Positions 1 through 9,860 of a stretch of 64,000 nucleotides of DNA are shown one piece after another. A model generated the notes under the pieces. The model saw only the letters and a program-made list of their open reading frames with translations. It was not told the DNA's origin and did no database searches. How positions within the stretch are numbered: the stretch's first letter is position 1; each line of letters starts with the position of its first letter. Both the position numbers and the translations under genes were made by a program. The DNA is from Mesostigma viride (Eukaryota; Streptophyta; Mesostigmatophyceae; Mesostigmatales; Mesostigmataceae): the NCBI GenBank assembly GCA_009746045.1, contig RPFO01000165.1:2333521-2397520 (forward strand), written 5' to 3'.

Positions 1-1557
1 GCGTGATGTCGTCGGCATAAATGAGGTCAGCTAGTAAATTCTGCTTGTTAGTCGGCCCCCCTTCCCCAAGCTCGTTCGTGATCGCTAGGCCAGGGGCACG
101 GCCTGCAATGCTAGCAAAGCGAGCACGTGCCTGGCGCATAACATAATCCACTACAATTTAATAAACAGGTACGGCGACAGGACGCCGGTCAGCAGTGGGC
201 ATGGCGGGGTAAAGCCGTGTTGAGTGCGCACCGATGGGCAAACATATTTGGACCAAATCACCACTGTTGGATAGGAGACCCCGAGCCGGGCACCATGGGC
301 GCTGAAACATCGAACTCCTGACCCATACTCCAACATCACCTAGCTGTGCCTCACCATATCCCAGCACCTAGGACCTAGATAGCTTACACCAGCCATTCCA
401 TCCCATGTTCCCCTCTCACTGAGGACTTATGCTCACGTGACGCAGTCACGTGTCTCGCTGGGACGGGCACGTGTATTGCTGGGATTAATTAATTAATTAA
501 TTCCAGCAATTTCCTCTTTCTTTATTCCATTTTTGTTTTTGTTATTATCCTTATTTCCAGCAATTTCCTCTTTACTTTGTCTTTATTATTTTTTGTTCGT
601 ATTATTACTATTTACATTTTCTTTTAGCCCCTTTGTGTATGTGTATATGCGTTCCCTCTTTTCCTTCTTAGTTTTTGTTGTTGGTGGCGGTGATGTGTGT
701 GTATGTGTGTGTGCGTGTTTTCCCTATCAACCTTTCTTGTTACCCTCTGTCTCCCTCCATGCAGGTCTTCCTAGAGATAGCCACACGGCTCCTGCGGCCT
801 TCGTGTCTTTCCTCTCAGACAACTATCCTAGTCCTTCCACGGCGTTGGATCGCCATGCGTCCAGGCATAATAGTTGTCTCCATACTAAAATGCAATCAGG
901 TCTGCAGCCCGGTCCTCGCGAACCTTTGGGATCTCCTGCGACAGCCGTAGCAGTCCGTGCTGCTTGGTTGGACTATTGTCAGATGCTGTCCTCTGGAACC
1001 TTTCGCGTCGGCGCCTTGGCCAATCCCCGCTGGTCCCAAAGTTGTCGGAAAAAAAAGAGTGACGATATGAAAAGTGTCAGGCGTTTGGCGGTCACGAAAA
1101 TTCGTGCTGAAACGGTTATGTACAAAATGGCGTGTCGTACCTCGTCGTGCTGACGAGTGTCGTGCTATATGTGCCGACAGATTCCTTAAAGCGTTACATG
1201 TGTGCGCCCGTGCGATTTGTAGGTTTTTTTTTTGTAACGCTGGAGTGCACTTACGGACGCTTTGCGACTTTCGGGTGGTGAATCGAGTAGGCTTTTTAGT
1301 AAGCAATTTCTGATTACCCTTCAGGTGTTCACAACTAAGAATGGAACGAAAAACCGGGTGTTGGAAGTAGGATTTTCGTGAGTTGCACGATGAGCTCTGG
1401 AGTTGGTCGGGACAAATAAAATGATAACAAACTTCTCCAAGCGATCCCTGCAGGATGGCATACCCTCATGACAACACCGCGCAAACCCCTACAAATCGGG
1501 GAATGGGTGAGCTATTATCCTGACAACGATACTTCTACACATTAGGGCTGCATCGTT
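1..1557. other. No recognisable gene
   Basis: Short ORFs exist on both strands but none shows a known motif, and the longest (533-1153, +) begins in a T-rich low-complexity stretch. An ATTA-type simple repeat lies at about 484-502. The last ~100 bases may already belong to the LINE remnant that follows. Confidence 0.5.
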
Positions 1558-2223
1558 GTGGTCGGGCCGACGGGCATTACCATACAATTGCTCCAGGAGA
1601 CACCCGGCGGTCAAGGACTACTGGGCAAATTGATTACATCGTACGCCTACGTTCCAGCACATCAATGTAATCGCATTCGAGTGGTCCCGTGCTCACTGTC
1701 ACAGGCATGCATGTTACCCCTGGACCCCACCACAGTGATACGCGACACCACATGGCTGCATGTTGGCAAGGGGCGCCTTGACACGCTCGCTCTGGACCCG
1801 CTAGAGTTCGGGTGGGTCCTCACAACTGGCGGCACCCCAATGACGAAGTGCCTTTTCGAGTACACGGCAGATTGAGGATACCGGCTTCTTCTACATAAAC
1901 ATCACAGGATGCACCCCGGCGGGTTGCTTCCGATGGCACCGGCCCGAGTGGCCGGGCTACACCTGGATCAAGAACATTACCTTGGCAGTGGATCACCCCG
2001 GCATTGGTCGACAAATGGGCCGCCGACGTCCAGCACCTGCTAATGCACCGGGCCATCGGGGTCAGCTCCCAACTGCACCATCCGTATTCCGAGGCGGGGG
2101 CGTGCTTATGTAGCTTTCCAGATGAAACAATTGAGCACAGATTTCTGGACTGCCAACTCGCAGGGGTTTGGCAATGGCTGCTGGGTATATGGGCAAAGTG
2201 GATGTGGCTACTATTACATCACC
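1558..2223 (+). pseudogene. LINE (non-LTR retrotransposon) ORF2 3' end with zf-RVT-like domain
   Basis: Two overlapping ORFs (1558-1875 and 2004-2279, the second running into the next element) read as the C-terminal end of a LINE reverse transcriptase polyprotein. The tell-tale part is CLCSFPDETIEHRFLDCQ, about residues 33-50 of the second ORF. It matches the zinc-binding region that follows RT in many LINEs: a Cys pair, then E-T-x-E-H, then a Cys before a V-W. The stretch between the ORFs continues the theme in a third frame (PEWPGYTWIKNITLAVD), so there are at least two frameshifts. The copy is cut at 2223 by the LTR of element J. RT and endonuclease domains are absent. The identification rests on motif pattern only. 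Confidence 0.65.
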
Positions 2224-2605
2224 AGTTAGAAAGAGCTCATAGCGGGTGTGAGCTCTTGGTCTTTCACAGCACGGCTTAGCCAAAGTTGCAAGGCAGCAAC
2301 CTTAAATCTGTGCACCAGGCCACGACCACGGTGGGCACTTCCACGACCAATGTGGGCACCCACGGTTCGTGCTTGCCAAGATAGCTGGTCATCCCCATGC
2401 ATGACCAAGCTATATCCCCTTCGTTGTTCCTCGTTCCCATCGGCGTGACGAGGCACGTGCAGGCGTGCAAGCAAATCCCCAACGTCCACTGGCATCAGTG
2501 CAGAGCCAGGACGAGCTGGATTTGCCTAGACTCCTGCAACCTAGGAAGTACAGGACCTGTCACAAGCCTGCAAGGTCTAGTATCCTTGCAGTCCTGTGCC
2601 AGCTC

Positions 2606-3062
2606 AGTTAGATGAGATGCTTAGGCTGACACACGGATTTCCGGCCTGCGCGCCGCGTATTGCCTACCGCGGCTGAGCGGGACACCTCAGTACTGTACGG
2701 CAGGGCGTACGGTACTGAGGCGTCATGTGGACCGATGTGCGGTTAGTGCCAGACTGTGCCTAGACTCTAGCTCGACCCGCCAGATCCGGGTTATCCGGGT
2801 CTGACGGGCCGAGTGTAGTTGATGCTAGTGACGTGGTCGCATGGCATTGCAGTGTACAGTTGTCCACTGGTAGGTGCTGCAGGTAGCACTGCCATAGGCA
2901 TATAGGCGTAGCACTGGGGAGTGCCGCAGCACCCGAGTTTGCCCAGACGTTCCATTCTGAGCCCTCAAAGCTTACACTACTCTCATTGTATTATTGCTAA
3001 TACAACCATCCTTCCGTTTCAGCTTTCGGCCGTTGTCCATCGTCGTTAGACTCGATCCAACT
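2606..3062 (+). repeat. Element I 5' LTR (457 bp)
   Basis: It begins AGTTAG and ends CCAACT; its right end is fixed by the match to the 3' end of the element. It contains two imperfect palindromes, 2685-2720 and 2771-2813. The base after the LTR starts TGGACTGAAAAG. This is the only element here whose putative primer site begins TGG, as expected for priming from a tRNA CCA end. Confidence 0.8.
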
Positions 3063-3104
3063 TGGACTGAAAAGCTTTTTTATTTTTTCCGAAAAACAAA
3101 AAAC

Positions 3105-3533
3105 ATGGCTTCCAACAACGTCAACGACAACAACAACAAGGGGAAGGCGCCTGCCAGGCGCACATCCCCCCGACTCACGCCGGAGGGCACGCCCTCCGCC
3201 AACGATGCAGCGAGGGTGACGCCTAGCGTCACCTTCCGCACGGTGGTCGCCGACCACCCCAGGCGTCGGACCCCGCAGGTGGGGACCGGCGCCCGGGGGA
3301 TGGCGAGCGGACGTCCGTTTGCCACTGGCGGCTCGTCCGCCATGGCACCCGGGGGGCAGGTCCCCCGGGCACGTAATTCCCCCGTCGCAGGTGATGGGGG
3401 TCGTGAGCGGAGTGACTCCTCGGAAGAGGACGGGGAGGTGCCGCCTGCGAGGCCACGGCCTTCGCTCGAGATTTCGTCACAGACGCCAGCGACGTCTGGT
3501 AATCTCTCGGTGGGCCGACAGATGGCCACCATG
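3105..3533 (+). pseudogene. Element I gag, N-terminal fragment
   Basis: ATG at 3105 starts MASNNVNDNNNKGKAPARR and continues ~143 codons as a low-complexity, Arg/Pro/Ser-rich and acidic-patch sequence (SDSSEEDGE). The start resembles that of element F gag (MAPKNAPNNKGKAL), so this is very likely the N-terminal, intrinsically disordered part of a related Gag. It ends where the internal deletion joins gag to the tail of the 3' LTR. No capsid or zinc-knuckle region remains, so the product cannot be a functional Gag. Confidence 0.7.
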
Positions 3534-3836
3534 TTGTCCATCGTCGTTAGACTCAATCCAACTAGCTCCAGTACCCCACCAGTCACAGGCTGCTGCTCCT
3601 CCTGGTCTACGTGGACCACAGTCACGTGATAGACAGGCTAAGCCTGTGCAGGCACGGCCTGCCATGTGTCCTGTCCACTATACCAGAGGACTGCACCCTA
3701 GTCGGCCACGGACGGCTAGGACTTCGGGACCTCACATCTTTCTCGTCCCTTGTCTGTTTCAGGCGGTCAGCACGGCGTTGGAAAGGTCTTTCCAAACTGC
3801 ATCCACTTAGCATATTGGTTGCCCAAAATGCTAACT

Positions 3837-4131
3837 CCAACCCTTTCTTCTTTTGGAGCTGGACCAGCTTGAAACAGGCCTAATCTAGCTTGTGCTTACT
3901 CAGCAACAGACCGCTTGGTCCCTTGAGGTTGATCAGACCTGGCAGGGCCCAGGTTCCTGCCCCCTTTTGGGTAACAACATATATGCCCTTGGACCAGGCT
4001 AGGTGTACTGGCCAGTGAATCAGAGGTCACCCCAGGTTATCCCCTGACCCCTTGGTCAGCTCCCAACCTTTCCTTGGGAACTTGGTGCTAGATTAAAGTC
4101 AAGGCACATTACCTAGTCCAATGGCTGGGAT
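3837..4131 (-). other. Element J 3' UTR fragment
   Basis: Non-coding sequence aligning with the 3' UTRs of C (39222-39515) and H (59677-59970), including the pyrimidine run at the LTR edge that is the polypurine tract on the sense strand. Homology stops at about 4131, just before the conserved CGTACTATTG site, where gypsy sequence begins. Confidence 0.8.
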
Positions 4132-4563
4132 TAATACTTCGGGTATAGGTCTTATAGTAGGATCTACAGGTATAGAAGGAGTAATGTCTACCAAGGATAA
4201 ATTTTCTACTCTGTAATGACGTTCCGGTACCCAGTAAGAACTATCAGGTAACCAGATCACCATAGTATCATAATTAATAGTAATCTTATTATCCTGGTGC
4301 CAATCTAATCCTAATAATATGTCAGCGGTAGTGATAGGACCTATAGTGGCTGTAAGGTTGACAGTACGTCCTTGTATAACCAGGGGAAGGGATACCGTAC
4401 CAGGGGAATGACTGGTGCGACCATCAGCATAATGAACAGTGACAGGTTTGGTGTGAGTGATAGGGACTAGTCCTAAACGCCTAACTAGGGCTTCGCTCAC
4501 AAAGGAGCTAGCCGCACCGCTATCCACTAACACGGAGACATTCAAAAGTTCATCAGCATGCAA
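4131..4563 (-). pseudogene. Ty3/gypsy retropepsin domain fragment
   Basis: The ORF reads as a retropepsin. VLVDSGAASSFVSEALVRRL holds the catalytic D-S-G-A near residues 13-16, followed by hydrophobic strands and the second signature DILLGLDWHQ around residue 85. Spacing and motifs are those of gypsy-type gag-pro fusions. The protein lacks a proper start and the last ~11 codons of the open frame (4099-4131) come from element J, so it is a fragment. RT and integrase that would follow are not present here. Unlike the protease-like domains of the copia-like elements in this window, this one keeps the canonical D-S-G. Confidence 0.8.
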
Positions 4564-4743
4564 GAAGGGGTCTACAACAGTGTGAGGGACGGTTAAACCG
4601 CCATTTTAAAACATAAGAGGACGAACACGTAAGGGTAGGGATGATTCAGTTCCTACAGAGGTTATGAAAACACTGAGGCAGGCAAAAACTATTATCTGGG
4701 GTACTAGCTAAGGACCTGTCCAGGTTACCCCCGGCTGACAGGC

Positions 4744-5118
4744 CTACTGTTCCCCCTCCCCCCCCACATCCACTGGGACTAACCCCGAAGAAGACCCTGG
4801 CGAAAAAGCCACTGCTGGAGGGTCACGAGGGAGCGAAGAGGGTGCAGGAGCCTGATTATCATAGGGGAACCCTGAGGGTCCTGTCTGCACAGCATTCAGC
4901 CTACTAGGGGTAGCTGAGGGAATGCGTCCGGAAGTGGGACGAATAGGAGCACGCTGAGGGGTACGAGGAGGGCGAGCATCGGGATGAGGGGGAGCACCAG
5001 AAAGGAACTTGGGGCGCTCGCGTTTAAGGTGACGGTCCCGGCGCGAATTTTTTGGCGCCGAAAAAATTCGCGGTACCCGTCCGTACCGTGAAAAAGTGGT
5101 GCACGGTGCGCGCACCAC
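4744..5118 (-). pseudogene. Probable gypsy Gag-Pro linker fragment
   Basis: A 124-codon open frame, rich in Pro, Arg and Ser, directly upstream (sense) of the retropepsin fragment. It contains no zinc knuckle or capsid motif. I assign it to the same gypsy remnant only from its position, strand and composition, which suit the disordered region between Gag and protease. It could be an unrelated open frame. Confidence 0.4.
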
Positions 5119-6635
5119 TGCCGGAGCTGGCCATGGCGACGTGGTTTCAGGCAGAGTAGAAAAAGATAGCTCGCGGCATGCAGAGAAACTGTGCTAATCT
5201 TAAAGACGACAAGTTTATGATATTACTTCTCAGCGGAGTTCGCGTTTTTTGCAGTGTCGATGATTTTATTGATGACCATCGCCACAGGGGTCCAATCTGA
5301 AGTTTTCGTCGAGAGGAATAAATTAGAATGCACGCTGACGGCGGTGATTGTCAGGTTTTATGGGCTTTACCTAGCGTCAAGGATGCGTTTGAATTGTTAT
5401 TGGTATTTAGCTTTTTAAAAAATGCCGGGTTTCGGCAAGATTTCCTTCATGATCGGTAAGACACTCTCCAGGCTCGCGGGATGCGCGTCTTATTATTCCA
5501 TGGAAGGTTGTTCTTTCCTGCGCCTCTGGGCGAAGGACAACGCCGGTAATGGTACGATCGTGTGATCAACGTGACCCTATGGATGTTTCGCTTCCTTTAT
5601 GGGTTATCAACGCAAGTTTTCGGCTTCTTTCCGTGCAGTTAGCGCCAGGTAGAATGCCATTCCGTGCTGCGCATCGCCAAATTCCCGGCACCTTTGAGTG
5701 GTTTTTATGTACGTTGCATGGCTGGGACGTGTCAAAGCGTGAGCCGTGGCATGCCGTCAAGTTGTCAGGGATTTGCTGAGTGGTTTCTTGGAAGGAGATT
5801 GCTGACAGCACTCAGTTTTGTGTGAATATTGACGCAGCCTTTCTTAGCAGCGGCCTCATTGTGGTTAGAGGCTCACAAGCTTGAGGTTGTTTCTTGGCAA
5901 ACAATTGCGCTGGAAAGAAAGGTGGCAGTGGTTGTTCTGAGGGGCATACTGCATGGGTGGAACTGCACGTAGGTAGGGGTTATCTTTGTCTTGTTGGCCT
6001 TTCTCCCACTAATGGGAGAGACCTAATTCATATGCTAGCAAGGCAAGGTAACCATGGTAAGAAGCCTTGGCAAGCAGCATGTATGATACTTATGCTTTCT
6101 CTGTGGACTGTCTGTTGTTACCCTTGGTTGGGCAATTAGTGGATATGGCTTTCCAGGGTGTGTTTGAATTCGGACAGCTTGGTTTTGGGATGATGCCCAC
6201 ACCATGAACCTGGAATATGCATTAGAAGTGTTGGCTAGGCATGCAGAGCTACCTGCCTCATTGTTGTGCACACACGCAACAGGTTGCCCGTGTCGAGGTA
6301 AGGCAAAGGCACATGACGTGCCCAGCCACCTCCTTGTACATTGTGGTCAAATTGGGCATGGTCAGGAGCCTTTTGGATGGCATAGGAAGTGTTAGTGTGC
6401 CTTAATACTCACTATTGCCTTCCTTAGCGTCTGCACAGGTGGCAAACTGCCAAACGCTATAACTTCTACGTTTGTACTCAGAATGAGCTCAGATTTTGTG
6501 GCATTCATTGTCGATATGTGTAGTATTTGGGTATATCTCCCCAGGCTCTAAATATGTGTTTTTTATTTGATTTATTTTTTTCAGCCTAGAAAAGTACGGG
6601 TTTTAGGGGAAAATTAATAACTTCAATAATACTCA
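5119..6635. other. No recognisable gene
   Basis: ORFs are short (under 85 codons) and show no motif on either strand. No terminal repeats or tandem repeats stand out. Confidence 0.5.
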
Positions 6636-7027
6636 TCATTCCGGGGCTCCAATTAGGTAGGCAACCTCACCATATACGATTTTATATGGGAATATATTGA
6701 AACATGAATAATTGTGCCCCCATTGTCCTAGGGGATATGCCCCTAGAGTAGCGTCTTTTGTCCGTTTTTGCGTAATACCGGTCACTAAAAGGGGTATATA
6801 CCCCCCATCAGTGGGTGGGATGGACCCCCACACATCCCATTTACATGGCAAAATCATAGTTTGGGTGCCCCAAGGCCAGCTTTGCATGTTATTCCATATT
6901 ATGGTTTTGGGGGGTCTGGCATAGGACCCTCACCTTAAGATGACCTACTTCCTTACAGTGATAGCATGTAATATGAGAGACATCCAGAGCCGAGAGGTCG
7001 GTAACACAAATATCTAGCTCTTCAGTT
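6636..7027 (-). pseudogene. Decayed retroelement fragments: zinc-knuckle remnant and possible integrase tail
   Basis: On the minus strand 6889-7027 encodes ITCYHCKEVGHLKVR, a CX2CX4H half zinc knuckle whose last Cys is displaced, as in an eroded gypsy Gag. Further along, about 6640-6720 gives FNIFPYKIVYGEV, which resembles the PF-x-x-VYG motif near the end of gypsy integrases. The two pieces are not in one frame. Element F interrupts this remnant (target GTGCT at 7028-7032). Gypsy gag sequence resumes on its other side at 14505, so this was probably one gypsy element. Confidence 0.4.
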
Positions 7028-7032
7028 GTGCT

Positions 7033-7411
7033 AGTTATGGGAAACACAGAGCTGGAAATGCTCAGGCAGTGCCAAATGGCGTGTGTGTGAACGACGAGAC
7101 ACCTTGGCATTAGGATAGAATGGCACATATACCGCTGGTCAGCCGTCACTTGCGGCTGACCAGACTTTTGCGTAAGTTAAGCCTAACTTACTGATCCTGG
7201 ACGGACTAACCTATCAGTTACAACCTGATCTAGTCAGTCCTAACATGACAACTTCAGTCCCGGTACTGAGGTACCGGCTCATCACATACTGAGTATAGCC
7301 ACGTGTCCATGCCACGACTGCTCTAGTCCAGCACCGTCCCAGTACCCAATTGGGCGCCGGCGGTGCTAGCACGTGTCCACTTAGGCTACAGGCGGGAGAC
7401 TTAGACTAACT
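7033..7411 (-). repeat. Element F 3' LTR (379 bp)
   Basis: Matches 14126-14504 with a single T/A difference seen (GACAACTTCAG against GACAACTACAG). It contains three perfect hairpins: 7135-7163 (11-bp arms, 7-nt loop), 7171-7190 (8-bp arms) and one at about 7259-7277 (7-bp arms). The polypurine-like stretch AAAGTGGG adjoins its sense start at 7412. Confidence 0.95.
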
Positions 7412-7545
7412 CCCACTTTAAGTTTTCTTTGGGTTTCAACAGAAACACACATAGCCATCAAATGGACGCAGCCATTCCCAATGCCTTAAAAAACTGTCAG
7501 ATAACCTACTAGGACCCAAAGGTCACCTCACACATGTACAAGAGA

Positions 7546-7556
7546 TGCATTAAAAA
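7546..7556 (-). promoter_or_regulatory. Element F 3' UTR site complementary to the primer-site region
   Basis: The plus strand reads TGCATTAAAAA, identical to the first 11 sense nucleotides after the 5' LTR (14125 downward). In the element RNA this 3' UTR site is therefore exactly complementary to the 5' site. It lies 134 nt before the 3' LTR. The A, B and C elements show the same arrangement with a different sequence. Confidence 0.6.
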
Positions 7557-7791
7557 GGCCCCATGTCTCAAGCATGGTTTCTTAACTGAGTGAGATGGGT
7601 GCTCAGGCCCCAGCATGTCATGGTCATCCAAACAGTGTCTCAAAAATTTTATTCAATAAATAACACATTCATCATGTCCCAACTTTCTAGACCAGTGCTT
7701 CTCACTGTCAGAAAACTACCCAGCTGCCACTGCAGCCTTTCAGCTGCAGTATTAGGCAGGGGGTCATGGGCTAACATGTACAACGTGCCAG

Positions 7792-8336
7792 TCACTTCAG
7801 ACTGTAACCAGGGTTCATCAACCCATACAAGACCTGGTATTGTGGTCCTGCTGCTTGTGGCACCTTGGTCAGTGCATCTGCAGCATTGTCTTTGTCCCTG
7901 ACGTGGGCTTTAGACTCCAGGTACTTGCATTCCTGTTTTAGCACAATCCAATCCAGGTCCGAGTGTACAGCCAAAGGATTGGCAAGGAAAGAGATGATAG
8001 ATTGAGAGTCAGTCAGCAAATGTGCTTTCACTCCTGCAGAGCTACCAGCCTGGTGTTGAAGCCAGACCAGCAAGTGATTGAGATACCTTGCATGCAAGAC
8101 AGAAGATACCACAGCCCTGCATTCAGCTACATTGCTACTCACAGCTTTCCTCTTGTGCAATCTACTGAACCAGGAGACTAGTGACTTCTTCCCACCTTGG
8201 TTATGCAGGAAAAACAATCCAGCCTCTCTGGCTTGAACCTTGGTAACTACCCTGGACTCCATTGAACTATCCATCATGCACGTGATGTGAATGGGAGTAA
8301 ACAGGTCCAGTGAGTGAAGCATCAAAGGTGGACCAT
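7792..8336 (-). pseudogene. Element F pol: RNase H domain
   Basis: C-terminal pol segment carrying a copia-type RNase H. Likely catalytic acids are the Asp of MMDSSMES, the Glu of NVAECRAV and the Asp of LLTDSQS, followed by DNAADALTK, the copia-typical end of RNase H. RNase H removes the RNA strand during reverse transcription. The segment is one frame off the RT ORF (change near 8336), so pol is not continuous. It ends with a stop at 7792, leaving a 380-bp 3' UTR before the LTR. Confidence 0.85.
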
Positions 8337-9260
8337 CATGCAAAACTGCTTGATTGCCCGTGCTCCTACCTCCTGTAGTACCTCATCATCTACCCTGCTC
8401 ACAAAAGCCAGGTGGGGTGCACATGTAGCACATAGCCAACCAAGCTTGCCTCTAATGGTAGGGCACATGTCAGGGGTGATGTGAACAGGCAGGACATCCA
8501 GACAAGACTTAATGTATTCAGCAGAGGCCTGCATGGAACAAACCCAGCTGCCCTGCTGCTGCAGCAACTCAAGCATCATGCCACAGAACTTGACTGGCTC
8601 CTTGCCCAGCTCTAGCTGCTTGCCAATCTCAAAACTGGCAGACACCTGAGCTATGAAAGCATCCACTGCAGCTCTAGGACCTGAGATTAACTGATCATCC
8701 CCATGCCAGACAAACATCATCATTCCATCAGGGTGTGGGATGACAAACAAGCAAGGGTCAATGTCATCATAGGTGGCCCCTAGCTTCATGAATACCTCCT
8801 GTGCAGACAGCCTAAAAATTTTTGGAGCTGACTGCAACCCTTCAACCCCCAGGTTTGGCCTCAACAAGGGTTGAACAATATCCCTGTGCCACACCTTAGG
8901 AGTATTCACCACGTATACCTGACCTCTCCAGACCTGCTGTGCTATGGCAGGGTCCCCCTTTAGAAAGGCTCTTTTGATATCTGTGGCTTTACACACATAA
9001 TCCTTCCCTGTATTAAGCTGATGCAAAAACAAGGAAAGCAACACCTTGAGAGACGTTTGCTGAATACCAGGAGTATAAAGCTCAGCCTCTGTCAGCTCTG
9101 TAGAGCCCCTGAACTCAGTGACACACGGCCTAGCATGGAAGATGGGTGGTCCCCCATCAGCCTGAGGTTTATGCTTGCACACAAACTTTAACCTTAGCTT
9201 CTTGGCTCCAGCTGGCATGGCATCAAGAGGAGTCACGGGTGGTGTGTGTGGGACTACGTG
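8337..9260 (-). pseudogene. Element F pol: reverse transcriptase domain
   Basis: Copia-like RT. Motif A is TDIKRAFLKGD, with the first catalytic Asp. The palm box normally YxDD reads VWHGDDQL, so His and Gly precede the two Asp residues. Downstream FCGMMLELL and TIRGKLGWL match copia RT thumb/connection motifs. The RT frame takes over from the protease-like frame near 9260 by a 1-nt shift and loses frame again near 8336. HGDD is shared with A, B, C, D and H, so it is a lineage trait and not damage. Confidence 0.88.
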
Positions 9261-9860
9261 CATCTGGAACAACCCACTCCTCCCTGGCTTTGGTAAAAGC
9301 TTCCAGCCACTTGAGAAACCCAATCTGCGTCTGGCAGTCCCGTACAATATCATCATAGGACAGGGGAGACATGGATGCAACATCCCATCTACCAAGCCCA
9401 AACGCTGAAGGGTGTAGCTTTTGAGAGTGTATGAGGTCCTCCACACACGGTTCCTGACCTGGGAGGTACTTGGGCTTAACTGCATTGATGGCAGCATCCA
9501 ACCCAGTGCTAATCTGGCTCAAAGGGATTTTAAAATGATCTAGAGGCACCTGTCCTACCCCTGCCACACTCAACCTCCCAGCTGAGATGACAACACCAGG
9601 GTAAGATACAAAAGGTTCCCCTAACAGGGCATTCCCTGAGTAACCCTCAACCACCTGAAATGGAGTGGGCATACCCAAGATTTGAATGCTCACCTGACCT
9701 TTGACCTGCATTTTGGTTTTGCCTGAAAAATCTGACACTCTAGCCCATGGTGAGGCCTTCATTTTCAGACCAGATACAGCTGCTGCACTGATGATACTCA
9801 CCTGTGCTTGGGTGTCTACAGCCAAAATACTAGGATCTTGACCTGCATCCCCTACAGCAT
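9223..9860 (-). pseudogene. Element F pol: aspartic-protease-like domain (D-T-Q)
   Basis: Retropepsin-like fold signature: LAVDTQAQVSII (active-site loop with Gln in place of Gly), then a flap-like region and ALLGEPFVSYPG as the second hydrophobic-hydrophobic-G signature. It lies between integrase and RT, whereas Ty1/copia places protease before integrase. It is joined to integrase by two further 1-nt frame changes (about 9855 and 9930). Whether D-T-Q supports catalysis is unknown. Confidence 0.75.

Larger units (their letters stand above)
2606..3563 (+). mobile_element. Element I: internally deleted LTR retrotransposon nested in J
   Basis: The insertion is bounded by the 5-bp duplication AGCTC (2601-2605 and 3564-3568), and the J/C/H LTR reads straight through when it is removed. 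It starts AGTTAG and ends CCAACT. It holds a complete 5' LTR, a leader, the beginning of gag, then only the last ~31 bp of a 3' LTR (about 3533-3563, matching 3032-3062 with one or two differences). The rest of gag, all of pol and most of the 3' LTR are missing, as expected from an internal deletion after or during reverse transcription. Confidence 0.85.
2224..3836 (-). repeat. Element J 3' LTR (C/H family), interrupted by element I
   Basis: 2224-2605 plus 3569-3836 give about 650 bp that align throughout with the 648-bp LTRs of C (38574-39221) and H (59029-59676). It begins AGTTAGAA and ends TGCTAACT, as those do. The conserved AGCTATAT (sense ATATAGCT), a candidate TATA box, is at 2408-2415. 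The LTR is split by element I, which duplicated AGCTC. On the left it abuts the LINE remnant directly, so J was inserted into the LINE. Confidence 0.85.

Noticed and set aside
533-1153. 206-codon plus-strand ORF
   Set aside because: Starts in T-rich low-complexity sequence, no motif, overlapped by other frames of similar quality; no support as a gene.
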